NCBI GenBank assembly: GCA_937766455.1
Contig: CALLXD010000017.1
Coordinates: 1-63,435, forward strand
Source of the DNA: Vicinamibacterales bacterium
GTDB taxonomy: Bacteria; Acidobacteriota; Vicinamibacteria; Vicinamibacterales; UBA8438
Reading direction: 5' to 3'
Length of the DNA stretch: 63,435 nucleotides
A program made the translations under genes and the position numbers. Of the stretch, positions 46,433 to 55,080 are shown in pieces (positions within the stretch are counted from its first letter, which is position 1; the number at the start of each line of letters is the position of its first letter). Below the pieces are notes generated by a model. The model saw nothing but the letters and a program-made list of their open reading frames with translations. It was not told the DNA's origin and made no database searches.

Positions 46433-46936
46433 ATGCTGCTTGATTACCTGGTCTGGCTGGAAGAGACACCGTTCAGCACGTGGATGCGAGAGTCAGGCCC
46501 GGCGTTCTTTTCGAGCCTCGTCTTTCATTCGGTCGCCATGGGATTCGTGGTCGGCGTCCATGTCGCCACCAACCTGCGTATCCTCGGTGTCGCTCCGCGT
46601 GTGCCGCTCACCCTCATGCGGCGCTTCTTTTCTGTCCTCTGGGTCAGTCTCGTGGTCGTCTCGGTATCGGGGGTACTCCTGCTTGCCGCATACCCGGCGA
46701 AGGGTCTGACCAACCCGGTGTTCTATTTCAAGCTGGTCGCCGTGCTGGCGGCCCTTGGCATCACCCGTGCGTTGCTACGCGGGTGTCTGCGAGACCCGCG
46801 CTATGACGATGCGCCCGCGCCCAAGAAGGCCCGGTGGCTGGCGGCCGCGTCACTCCTGCTCTGGGCGGCTGCGGTGACGGCGGGCCGTTTCCTGGCCTAT
46901 ACGCACAATATGATGATGGCGTCCCATCAGTACTGA
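46433..46936 (+). CDS. DUF6644-like membrane protein, copy 1
   Basis: 167 residues. Four to five helices with polar His/Arg residues in the membrane (SLVFHSVAMGFVVGVHVATN; SLVVVSVSGVLLLAAYPAKG; RFLAYTHNMMM). GGAG lies 8 bases before ATG 46433; an earlier start at 46391 is possible. Function unknown. Tandem with a paralogue six bases downstream. Confidence 0.7.
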   Translation: MLLDYLVWLEETPFSTWMRESGPAFFSSLVFHSVAMGFVVGVHVATNLRILGVAPRVPLTLMRRFFSVLWVSLVVVSVSGVLLLAAYPAKGLTNPVFYFKLVAVLAALGITRALLRGCLRDPRYDDAPAPKKARWLAAASLLLWAAAVTAGRFLAYTHNMMMASHQY

Positions 46937-46941
46937 CGAAA

Positions 46942-47442
46942 ATGGATACCCTGCTCGCCTTCGGTCAGCGGAGCGGCATCTACGACTTCATGCATTCGGC
47001 CTGGGGCTGGCCGACGGTCGAGTCGCTACACTTCACGGGGCTGTGTCTACTCATCGGGACCGTCGGCGTGTTCGACCTCCGTATGTTGGGGCTGGCAAGA
47101 GGCATCCCGATGCATGCGCTTCACAAGCTTGTGCCCTGGGGCGTGGGAGGGTATCTGCTCAACGTCACGACCGGCGTCATGTTCGTGGTGAGCGCGCCAG
47201 ACCAATATCTGTTCAACCCGGCCTTCCAGGTCAAGCTGTCGCTCATGGCCATCGCCGGGCTGAATGTGCTGTTCTTCTATCGATTCGTGTTCGGTCCCGT
47301 CAGAGCCGCTGGCGCGAACGCGGTTCCCGCCAGCGCGCGGACCGCCGCGGCGGTGTCGCTGACCTGCTGGGTCGGGGTCATCGTGTGTGGTCGCCTGATC
47401 ACCTACTACCGACCCCCGTATCACTGGTGTTTCTGGTGTTGA
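46942..47442 (+). CDS. DUF6644-like membrane protein, copy 2
   Basis: 166 residues. Same helix and motif plan as copy 1 (SLHFTGLCLLIGTVGVFDLR; LLNVTTGVMFVVSAP; CGRLITYYRPP) with a C-terminal Cys pair (CFWC). Conserved intramembrane His and Arg residues suggest cofactor or proton handling, but this is inference. An AA spacer separates the stop of copy 1 and this start. Confidence 0.7.
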   Translation: MDTLLAFGQRSGIYDFMHSAWGWPTVESLHFTGLCLLIGTVGVFDLRMLGLARGIPMHALHKLVPWGVGGYLLNVTTGVMFVVSAPDQYLFNPAFQVKLSLMAIAGLNVLFFYRFVFGPVRAAGANAVPASARTAAAVSLTCWVGVIVCGRLITYYRPPYHWCFWC

Positions 47443-47653
47443 TGGGCCGTGCCGCGGGACCGGCTCCACCCCTGGTCGCTCGGCACGAGACAGGTGCGAT
47501 GCGGGCGCAGCTCGAGAAAGAGCGCGTCAGTGGGCTCGCACCACGGCCGTCATCGACGGCATTCTGAACTGGAATCGCGGCGTGGTGTGAACGCGGCGAA
47601 CGATCGTCGGGAACGCATGGCTGCTAAGATTACCTCTTCCAGAAAGAGAGCCC

Positions 47654-48697
47654 ATGACCAGATTTCGCCATTTTGTCGTCGTTGCCTCAACCGCCCTCGC
47701 CGTGTCCTGCGGTGCCCCTGAGCCTGAGCCCCCGATGGAGAATGCGGCTCCCGCGCCGCAACCCGCACCGGACCTCATCGGGGAGATCCAGCGGGTTGAC
47801 CCTCGAGTGGATGCTCTGATTCCAGCTGATGCGGCCATTGAAAAGTTGGCCGATGGGTTCATGTTCATCGAAGGCCCCGTCTGGGACCGCCCGAACGCGC
47901 GGCTGCTCTTTTCTGACGTACGCGGCAATGAGATCTACCAGTGGTCCGAAGCCGATGGGGCCAGCACGTTCATCGACCCGGTCTTCGAGGGGGACCGCAC
48001 TGGCAAACGGTCCATCAGCTCCAATGGGCTCACGCTCGACGCCGAGGGCCGGCTCGTCATCTGCGAGCATGGACACCGACGTATTTCGCGCGTCGAGGCG
48101 GATGGCTCGCGGTCCGTTGTCGTCGAGTCGTACGAGGGCGGACAGCTCAACAGCCCGAACGACGCGGTGTACGGGTCTGATGGTTCACTGTATTTCACCG
48201 ACCCGCCCTATGGGCTCGAAGGCCTCGAAGAATCGCCTGACCGAGAGCTCGACTTCAACGGCGTCTATCGGCTGAGCCCGGATGGCGAGTTGGCGCTGCT
48301 GGTTCGCGACCAGACCCGCCCGAATGGGATCGCTCTGTCGCCGGACGAAGCGACGCTGTATGTCGCGAACTCGGACGCGGAGAACAAGGTCTGGATGGCC
48401 TACGACCTCGACGGCAGTGGTGCGTCGAACGGGCGGGTCTTCTACGACGTGAATGACCAGGACGCGCCAGGGGCGGCGGATGGTATGAAGGTCGACAGTG
48501 CCGGCAACCTCTTTGCCACCGGCCCGGGCGGTGTCTGGATCATCTCACCCGACGGGGTCCACCTGGGCACCATCGTGACCGGCGAAGTCACCGCCAATGT
48601 CGCGTGGGGCGACGATGGGCGCACGCTGTACATGACGGCAAGTACTGGTCTCTATCGAGTGAGACTGGCGACCGACGGCCAGATGCCCGGGTTGTAG
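47654..48697 (+). CDS. SMP-30/gluconolactonase-family lipoprotein
   Basis: 347 residues. A lipoprotein signal (VVASTALAVSCGAPEP, Cys lipobox) is followed by a six-bladed beta-propeller (FIEGPVWDRPNARLLFSDVR; SSNGLTLDAEGRLVICEHGH; TRPNGIALSPDEATLYVANS). Metal ligands Glu (EGPVW), Asn (LNSPNDAV) and Asp (ADGMKVDSAGN) are in place. Lactonase activity on sugar lactones is likely; the exact substrate is unknown. Confidence 0.93.
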   Translation: MTRFRHFVVVASTALAVSCGAPEPEPPMENAAPAPQPAPDLIGEIQRVDPRVDALIPADAAIEKLADGFMFIEGPVWDRPNARLLFSDVRGNEIYQWSEADGASTFIDPVFEGDRTGKRSISSNGLTLDAEGRLVICEHGHRRISRVEADGSRSVVVESYEGGQLNSPNDAVYGSDGSLYFTDPPYGLEGLEESPDRELDFNGVYRLSPDGELALLVRDQTRPNGIALSPDEATLYVANSDAENKVWMAYDLDGSGASNGRVFYDVNDQDAPGAADGMKVDSAGNLFATGPGGVWIISPDGVHLGTIVTGEVTANVAWGDDGRTLYMTASTGLYRVRLATDGQMPGL

Positions 48698-48766
48698 ACG
48701 TCAGTCCACCGAATGAGGCCACGTGCCTGGCAGCTTCGCCCCGGCACGCCAGGCACGCGCTCCTGG

Positions 48767-49063
48767 CTACCCGCCAGCCATGGCGCCGACGACGACAAAT
48801 GGCTCGGTGCCGTTCGTGACGTCGGAGGGGAGTCGGGTGTCTGGAGACGCAAGGGACAGATCTTGCGCGCAGGCGAAGAAGCGGACGAACGGACGCCGGC
48901 GTTGGGTGACGTGATCGCGGATTGTGCCTCGCAACATCGGGTAGGCGGTCTCAAGTGCGTCGAGCACCTCACCGATGGTGGCCTGATGCGTGAGGTCGAG
49001 TCGCACCTCGTCCGCCGCCTGTGCCAGAACTCGGAGATGCGTGGGTAACGCGACTCGGATCAT
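48767..49063 (-). CDS. MoaD/ThiS-family beta-grasp protein
   Basis: 98 residues. Ubiquitin-like beta-grasp ending in a diglycine (VVVGAMAGG), typical of MoaD/ThiS sulfur carriers. Its body ([40 protein letters not shown]) matches the MoaD fold. The ATG overlaps the stop of the BNR gene by ATGA, so the two are coupled. No molybdopterin synthesis genes are adjacent, so the partner is unclear. Confidence 0.85.
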   Translation of the reverse strand: MIRVALPTHLRVLAQAADEVRLDLTHQATIGEVLDALETAYPMLRGTIRDHVTQRRRPFVRFFACAQDLSLASPDTRLPSDVTNGTEPFVVVGAMAGG

Positions 49064-50178
49064 GGCAGGACCTGGACCTCCACCGACTGGACGCGAGGGA
49101 GATCGTTCACGATTGGCGTCCAGGTGTCGCCACCGTCGGGAGAGCCATAGACCTGACCGCCGGTGGTTCCGAAGTAGATGCCGCACGGTTCGAGGGTGTC
49201 GACCGTCATCGCATCGCGGAGCACATTCACATAGCAGTTCTGCTGAGGCAAGCCCCTCGTCAGGGCCTCCCAATCGTTTCCGCCGCTTCGACTGCGATAG
49301 ACCCGCAGTTTCCCATCCGGTGGGTAGTGCTCGGATTCGCTCGTGATCGGGACCACATAGACCGTGTTCGGTTCGTGGGCGTGCACCGCGATCGGGAACC
49401 CGAAATCGGAGGGGAGGTTGCCGCTGACTTCGTGCCACGATTCGCCCGCGTCATTGCTCCGCATCACGTCCCAGTGTTTCTGCATGAACAGCACGTCCGG
49501 CCGCGACGGGTGCAATGCCAGGCGGTGCACGCAATGTCCGACTTCCGCCTCCGGGTCGGCGATCATGTCCGGCGACTTGAGTCCGCGATTGATCGGTCGC
49601 CACGTCTGCCCGCCGTCATCTGTTCGAAACGCCCCAGCCGCCGAGATGGCCACATACATTCGGTTCGGGTCGCTCGGGTCCTGCAGCACGGTGTGCAGGC
49701 ACATACCACCGGCCCCCGGCTGCCACTGGGGGCCAGAGTCGTGGCGACGGAGACCCGAGAGTTCATGCCAGGAGTTGCCGCCGTCGGTGGTTCGGAACAG
49801 TGCCGCGTCTTCAACGCCGGCATAGACGGTGTCCGGATCCGTCGGCGACGGTTCCAGATGCCAGACCCGCTTGAATTCCCATGGATGAGGCGTGCCGTCG
49901 TACCACAGGTGGGTGCCCACGGCCCCGTCATACGCGAACGCGTTGCCAACCGGAGCCCAGGTCTTCCCGCCATCGTTGGACCGCTGAATGACCTGTCCGA
50001 ACCACTCGGTCCACTGCGCGAGGTAGAGACGATCCGGGTCGACGGGGGAGCCGGTGACATGGTGAATCTCCCAGCCACCGAAGTGGGGTCCGTCGACGGT
50101 CCACTGCCTCCGCGTCGCGTCGGAGGTCAGGATAAACGCGCCCTTGCATGTGCCAACCAGCAACCGCACCGTGCTCAT
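49060..50178 (-). CDS. BNR/sialidase-like beta-propeller protein
   Basis: 372 residues. At least four Asp-box repeats ([53 protein letters not shown]). There is no signal peptide; the start is ATG 50178 ([20 protein letters not shown]). Such proteins are often annotated as exo-alpha-sialidase-like, but no catalytic Arg triad is evident, and a WD/sortilin-like binding role is equally possible. Coupled to the MoaD-like gene. Confidence 0.88.
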   Translation of the reverse strand: MSTVRLLVGTCKGAFILTSDATRRQWTVDGPHFGGWEIHHVTGSPVDPDRLYLAQWTEWFGQVIQRSNDGGKTWAPVGNAFAYDGAVGTHLWYDGTPHPWEFKRVWHLEPSPTDPDTVYAGVEDAALFRTTDGGNSWHELSGLRRHDSGPQWQPGAGGMCLHTVLQDPSDPNRMYVAISAAGAFRTDDGGQTWRPINRGLKSPDMIADPEAEVGHCVHRLALHPSRPDVLFMQKHWDVMRSNDAGESWHEVSGNLPSDFGFPIAVHAHEPNTVYVVPITSESEHYPPDGKLRVYRSRSGGNDWEALTRGLPQQNCYVNVLRDAMTVDTLEPCGIYFGTTGGQVYGSPDGGDTWTPIVNDLPRVQSVEVQVLP

Positions 50179-50280
50179 CGTTCGCTTCCTCCGCAGGCCC
50201 GAGCCGTGGCCAAAGGCCAGGTAGTGCGCGTGTCTCGGTTCATACAACGTCAGATGCTGTCGCAAGACGTCTTGTGTGGC

Positions 50281-50781
50281 CTACTCGCCGGTCTTCGCCT
50301 CGTCTTGGAATCTGGCCCAAGCGTCTTCGAGTGACGATGGTTCGCAACGCGCGCCGACGGTGTAGGCGCCGCTCTCGGCCAGCAGATCGTGGCGCTTGAG
50401 CTCGACCTCGCATCCGCCGACCCCCTTGAAGCAGTCGAGGTGGTTCCCGTCCTCGTCCTGCCAGGCGGTGCAGTACACCGGGTCGTCAATTGGTTGGCAC
50501 CGTTCCGCCGTCGTGTAGCCGGAGTAGTTTGGCAGCCCGCGGACGAATGCGTTGCAGTCGCCGGCCGAAGGAAATTGACCGCGCGCGAAGTCGACCTTTC
50601 CCCAGGGAAGGAAGTTGATGAACGTTGCCTGCGGCACGACCGGCTCCTCGACGACCGGGGCGGTCGCATCGGCGTCCGGTGCTTCGGATGGGCCAGATGC
50701 CGTGCAGCCCATCACCGACAGGGACAGCAGGCAGAGGAGTGCCGAGAGGCGAGCGACGTCAGCCGGTTGAGTCCTTCGCAT
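50281..50781 (-). CDS. Cys-rich lipoprotein
   Basis: 166 residues. Lipobox LSVMGCTAS. The mature domain has six Cys (DCNAF, ERCQP, VYCTAW, LDCFKG, GGCEVEL, ARCEPS) likely to form disulfides. No known family is recognised. Confidence 0.7.
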   Translation of the reverse strand: MRRTQPADVARLSALLCLLSLSVMGCTASGPSEAPDADATAPVVEEPVVPQATFINFLPWGKVDFARGQFPSAGDCNAFVRGLPNYSGYTTAERCQPIDDPVYCTAWQDEDGNHLDCFKGVGGCEVELKRHDLLAESGAYTVGARCEPSSLEDAWARFQDEAKTGE

Positions 50782-50838
50782 GTGACGGTGAGTATACGGT
50801 GGTCTTCTGTCCAAATTCGAGCGCGCGATGCGTCGGGG

Positions 50839-51933
50839 TCAGGGCTCGACGGAACGCTCCTCTGCGGCCGAGCGCAGCGTCACGGCGGGCTCGGGATCAG
50901 GGGCGAACGCCGCCACTTGATTGCGGACGGCCGGTACCTGTTGCAGATAGACGTAGATGGCCTCCAGGTCGGATTCGGTCATACCCGCATACATGGTCCA
51001 GGGCATCGGGGTATTCCGGCGATCGACGTCGACCCTGCCGGCAGGAGATCGAGGACCCGTGAACGACTTGAACCGCGCGACGAAGGCCTCCTGGGTCCAC
51101 CGACCGATTCCGGTGTCTTGGTCCGGGGTGATGTTGGCGGCCCACGCGGTGCCCTGCGGGAGGGTGAACTTGATCCCACCGGCCATCAGTCGACCCGGCT
51201 CCGGTGTGCCTGCCAGGTCTCTCGGCGTGTGACAGTCTCCGCAGTTCGCCAATTGCGTCAGATACTGTCCCTGCCGGATCTGCTCTGCCTCGTCTCGCAC
51301 GCCGCCCTCGCCGACAGAGGGGGCCAGACGCACCCCGTCGATGGCAAATGATCGGATCAGGAATTCCACAAAAAAGTTCAATTGGCGCGGCGGCACGGCA
51401 TGGTCGATGGGGGGCAGCGTGCGCACATAGCTGGCGATTGCGGCCGCATCGCCTTGCGTCAGGTGTCGGTAGTTCCGATACGGCATGACGGGGAACAGCA
51501 CGTCTCCCTCACGGTTGACCCCCGTCGTGACGGCTCTCAGTAGTTCGTCGTCGGTCCACTCTGCGAGGCCGGCCGGCGTGATGTTGGTGCCATAGACCAC
51601 GCCGGGCACGCCGTACCGACCGTCAAATACCTCGCCGCCGCGCCCCTCGGTGCCGATCACGATCGGGGCCGAGTAGGTGTCCCAGTCTCGCTGCGAATGG
51701 CAGTCCAGGCACACGGTCACGTGTTCGACCAGGTAGGCACCGCGAGCGAGCCGCGCGGGGGTCGACCTGAGTACCTCGGCCGGGAGGGGCTCGAGGCGAC
51801 CGAGTCGAGAGACACACCCACCAATGGAGGCTAGCAGGACGAGCAGGGCGACCAACTTCTGGTGCCGGTCGGTCCTCAGACGCGAGCGTCGGGGTGGTGG
51901 CGGCTGGTGAGTCAACAATTGTGGCGATACCAT
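50839..51933 (-). CDS. Dihaem cytochrome c lipoprotein
   Basis: 364 residues from ATG 51933. Lipoprotein-like signal (LVALLVLLASIGGCVSRLGR). Two haem sites, CLDCHSQ and CGDCHTPR, with two cytochrome c domains; Met ligands near MPYRNYRHL and MPWTMYAG. Electron transfer at the periplasmic face. Divergent from the gene at 51954, only 20 bases apart. Confidence 0.9.
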   Translation of the reverse strand: MVSPQLLTHQPPPPRRSRLRTDRHQKLVALLVLLASIGGCVSRLGRLEPLPAEVLRSTPARLARGAYLVEHVTVCLDCHSQRDWDTYSAPIVIGTEGRGGEVFDGRYGVPGVVYGTNITPAGLAEWTDDELLRAVTTGVNREGDVLFPVMPYRNYRHLTQGDAAAIASYVRTLPPIDHAVPPRQLNFFVEFLIRSFAIDGVRLAPSVGEGGVRDEAEQIRQGQYLTQLANCGDCHTPRDLAGTPEPGRLMAGGIKFTLPQGTAWAANITPDQDTGIGRWTQEAFVARFKSFTGPRSPAGRVDVDRRNTPMPWTMYAGMTESDLEAIYVYLQQVPAVRNQVAAFAPDPEPAVTLRSAAEERSVEP

Positions 51934-51953
51934 ACAACACTCGACAGGAAATA

Positions 51954-52643
51954 ATGAGTCCCGTTCTCCTTCTCTGGTTGGTGGCCTCGCTCCAAGCGGG
52001 ATCGGTGGAACGTGCCTCGGTCGTCGCGCGCGACGGCGACCTGTCGGCGCCGCTCTTCTCGCTGGAACGTACAGTGACAACGGCCGACGGCCGCACTGTC
52101 GCGGCCGTCCGATTCATGGACCCGACTGGTCACGTGGTGGCAACAGAGCGCGTGACCTACGTCGGTGAGAACGTTGTGGGAGCCGAACTCGAGCAACGCC
52201 AGGTGGACGAACGCCATACCATGACCGTCTCGGACGGCGATGCCTGGTTCGAGGCGGTACGAGACGGGAAGACTTCGCGGACCAGGCGGGACTGGACGCC
52301 TGACACGCTGACCATCGATCAACTGCCGTCTTTCGTCACGAGTCAGTGGGATCGACTGATCGACGGGGAGGAGGTCGCGTTCAGACTCGTGGCGTTGGAC
52401 CGTGCCCGTATCGTACGATTCCGGCTGATCCATCGGGGCGAGACCGAGCATCTGGGTCGTCCAGCGGCCGCGCTCCGCATGGAGGCGAACAGCATGTTCG
52501 TCCGGTGGTTGGCCCCCGAGGTCGATCTGGTATTTTCGGCTGACGGACGGACGATGCTCGAGAGCAGGGGACCGCTCCCGGTGAAGGTGCGGGACGGCGG
52601 CGATTGGGTCGACTTGGACGCGCGGCTCGTGTGGGACCGCTGA
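51954..52643 (+). CDS. Secreted protein of unknown function
   Basis: 229 residues. A short signal peptide (VLLLWLVASLQAGS) then a mostly beta domain (TVTTADGRTVAAVRFMDPTG; DGDAWFEAVRDGKTSRTRRD). No family is recognised. A Shine-Dalgarno-like AGGAAAT precedes ATG 51954. Divergent from the dihaem cytochrome. Confidence 0.7.
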   Translation: MSPVLLLWLVASLQAGSVERASVVARDGDLSAPLFSLERTVTTADGRTVAAVRFMDPTGHVVATERVTYVGENVVGAELEQRQVDERHTMTVSDGDAWFEAVRDGKTSRTRRDWTPDTLTIDQLPSFVTSQWDRLIDGEEVAFRLVALDRARIVRFRLIHRGETEHLGRPAAALRMEANSMFVRWLAPEVDLVFSADGRTMLESRGPLPVKVRDGGDWVDLDARLVWDR

Positions 52644-52858
52644 CAGAGACTCCTTCGTCGGGGTGGCCTGCCGTGATTCAGGACATCATTGAACGGTGCC
52701 CTCGACTACGGTAGATTGGCGTCTCATCGAGACCGCGCTCTCGCTGCACGGCGGGACTGAGGCGCTGGCGCCTGTGTCGGTCTGAATCCAGACGCGGCGT
52801 CCACGCGTCTGACGCAGTAAGGAACGTGTTGCCCGTGCCGGTACAGGAGAAACATCAC

Positions 52859-53869
52859 ATGGTCACCAGAACATTCGCGGGAATCGGGTTGGTAGCGGGG
52901 GTGGCCCTTGGTGCCGCGTGTGGGCCCGCGCCGATGGACGGTGAACCCGCAGGTCATGAGGTCGCGGCCGCGGAAGCGCCGTCGAGCACATCGTCCGACA
53001 TCGCCGAGGTGGTCGGCCAACTGCGGGATATGGCCTGGGCGGGACAAGTCGACGAGGCGCGCGAGCTGATTGAGGCGCAGCGGCCTCATCACGACACGGC
53101 GTCCCCTGACTGGCTCCTCGCCGCGTCCTGGCTTGGCCGCGGCGCCAGCTTCGCCGAGGAGTGGGACGTGGCAGAGCAGTATGCGCAGGAAGCGCGCGAC
53201 GGCAGCGAGGCGCTACTCTCGGTGAGGGACCTCGACACGGACGCCCAGTTGCCGTTGGCGTTGGGCGCGGGAATCGAGGTGCTGGGCCAGGCCAAGAACG
53301 CGCGCGGTGACAACGCCGGCGCCGTCCAGTTTCTGGGAGAGGCTCGCGAGCGTTATCGGGGTACCTCCATCGAAACGCGCATTCAGAAAAACGCTTTGCT
53401 CCTGGGTCTTGCAGGTCAGCCCTTTCCTGAACTCGACGTCGAAGAACACCTGGGACCGGCGCTCCCGTCCGCCGACAGTCTGAAGGGCAAGGTCGTCGTC
53501 GCTTTCTTCTGGGCACACTGGTGCCCGGACTGCAAGCGGCAACTGCCGGCGCTCGAGCAGTTGCATGACACCTACGGTGATCAGGTCGCCATCATTGGGC
53601 CGACGCAGTTGTATGGCTACGTGTCACGTGGGGAGGACGCGACTCCGGAGCAAGAGCTGGCGTATCTCCGTGGGACGTACCAGGAGCGATTTCCCCTCCC
53701 GGATTGGATGAGCGTCCCTATCAGTCAGCAGAACTTCCTTGATTTCGGAGTGAGTACCACGCCGACGCTTGTGGTCATCGACCGTGAGGGTATCGTCCGG
53801 CTCTACAACCCGGGCGATCTTCCTTACGAGGAGCTTGGGCCACACGTGGAGCGCCTGCTGGGAGACTGA
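52859..53869 (+). CDS. TlpA-like thioredoxin-fold lipoprotein with N-terminal helical domain
   Basis: 336 residues. Lipoprotein signal (LVAGVALGAACGPAPM). A helical, TPR-like region (EVVGQLRDMAWAGQVDEARE) precedes a TlpA/ResA-type thioredoxin domain with the active site WCPDCK and cis-Pro in STTPTLVVI. Acts on periplasmic disulfides, for example in cytochrome c maturation. The abundance of c-type cytochromes here fits that role. Confidence 0.9.
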   Translation: MVTRTFAGIGLVAGVALGAACGPAPMDGEPAGHEVAAAEAPSSTSSDIAEVVGQLRDMAWAGQVDEARELIEAQRPHHDTASPDWLLAASWLGRGASFAEEWDVAEQYAQEARDGSEALLSVRDLDTDAQLPLALGAGIEVLGQAKNARGDNAGAVQFLGEARERYRGTSIETRIQKNALLLGLAGQPFPELDVEEHLGPALPSADSLKGKVVVAFFWAHWCPDCKRQLPALEQLHDTYGDQVAIIGPTQLYGYVSRGEDATPEQELAYLRGTYQERFPLPDWMSVPISQQNFLDFGVSTTPTLVVIDREGIVRLYNPGDLPYEELGPHVERLLGD

Positions 53870-53973
53870 GCCGGCGTGTTGTGGCCCTCCCTCGGGTCGG
53901 GCCAATGTGCGCCTTGCCTCCTCATGTGGGGACTGGCTACCACTCGCGCCGGGGGGGCCGTGGCGTACGTAAC

Positions 53974-54010
53974 CACGCCCGCAGGATCCCAGAGGAACCC
54001 TGCGGGCGTG
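53974..54010. terminator. Bidirectional terminator hairpin
   Basis: CACGCCCGCAGG (53974-53985) pairs perfectly with CCTGCGGGCGTG (53999-54010), giving a 12-bp stem with a 13-nt loop. It lies between the convergent TlpA-like and next genes. There is no clear T-run, so its strength is uncertain. Confidence 0.75.
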
Positions 54011-54040
54011 CGCACTCACGATAGTCGAAACGTCTGCTGG

Positions 54041-54925
54041 CTAACGGACGGTGACTGTGATGTCCTCGGTGGCCGTTGCCGGGCCGTCGGACGCGGTCAC
54101 ACGAAACAGATACTCGCCGGCCTGTGCGAATGAGCCGGACACGGTGGCCATCCCGCCCTCCGCATAGCGATCCGTCTGGAGTCGCGCCCCGGCCGGTCCC
54201 CGCATTTGCTTGAGCCTCACGGTCACGCCATCAACCTCGGTTCGGGTCGGTGCGTGACGGCTGCGTGCATGCGCGCGCGGGACGTTGATCGGAACCGTCG
54301 GACCAGGGACCGGTTCGAAAGTGGGCAGTACCCCTTGACCGCCACCACCGAAAACCCTTGGCGGCGGAAGTCCGTCGTCGCTGGCGGTGACCGTCAGCGC
54401 GACGGCATCACCTACCGCGGCGCTTGCTGGGCCATTGACGCTCAGGGTCGGCGTGTCGTTCACCGCCAGGACCGCGGGATCGACCCGCTGAATGCCGGGG
54501 ATCGCGTCAATTTCCCACTCGGGTTGCAGCCAGCCTACGGCCTGGTGGATTTCCTCGCCGACCGTCACTTGCCAAATGACCTCACGGTCACCAAAGTCGG
54601 CCGGAACCGTGATGCTGAACACGCGCATCTGCTTCCGAGGATAGAAGTAGTCGGGTTGGCCCTGGTCCGGGTCGCTACCGACGATGTGGTTGTCCGCACC
54701 GACCGGTATGTGCTGCTCGTCGACGTAATTACGGTTCAGATAGCCGAAGTGAAATTCGAAGCTACCGTCCGGGTTATGTGCCCAGCCGTCGAAGAACGGC
54801 TGGATCGATTGCCCGGTGTTGAACATGAATTGTTGCGGGTCGGCCTGCGCCTGCGCCTGCGCGGTCAGGCTCAATATGGCAGCGACTCCCAGCGCGAGTC
54901 TCATCCAGCGAATCGATGTCGACAT
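54041..54925 (-). CDS. Secreted protein with C-terminal PKD-like region
   Basis: 294 residues from ATG 54925. Signal peptide (LALGVAAILSLTAQAQAQ). The N-terminal half (FMFNTGQSIQPFFDGWAHNP; FHFGYLNRNYVDEQHIPVGA) is conserved-looking but unassigned. The C-terminal half (SGSFAQAGEYLFRVTASDGP) looks like a PKD/Ig-type domain that mediates binding at the cell surface. Confidence 0.75.
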   Translation of the reverse strand: MSTSIRWMRLALGVAAILSLTAQAQAQADPQQFMFNTGQSIQPFFDGWAHNPDGSFEFHFGYLNRNYVDEQHIPVGADNHIVGSDPDQGQPDYFYPRKQMRVFSITVPADFGDREVIWQVTVGEEIHQAVGWLQPEWEIDAIPGIQRVDPAVLAVNDTPTLSVNGPASAAVGDAVALTVTASDDGLPPPRVFGGGGQGVLPTFEPVPGPTVPINVPRAHARSRHAPTRTEVDGVTVRLKQMRGPAGARLQTDRYAEGGMATVSGSFAQAGEYLFRVTASDGPATATEDITVTVR

Positions 54926-55080
54926 CAGATTTCCTCCCAAGGAAGACCGTCCTGTTCGTTGGGTCGTGCGTTGTGGTCAGAGCCCGTGACGACTCTGGCG
55001 GGCGGGCGGTGGTGTGATGAGGCACGGCGTGGGCCGTGCCTCATCACGGAGGGGCTTCAGAAAACGTAACCGCCGAGCGC

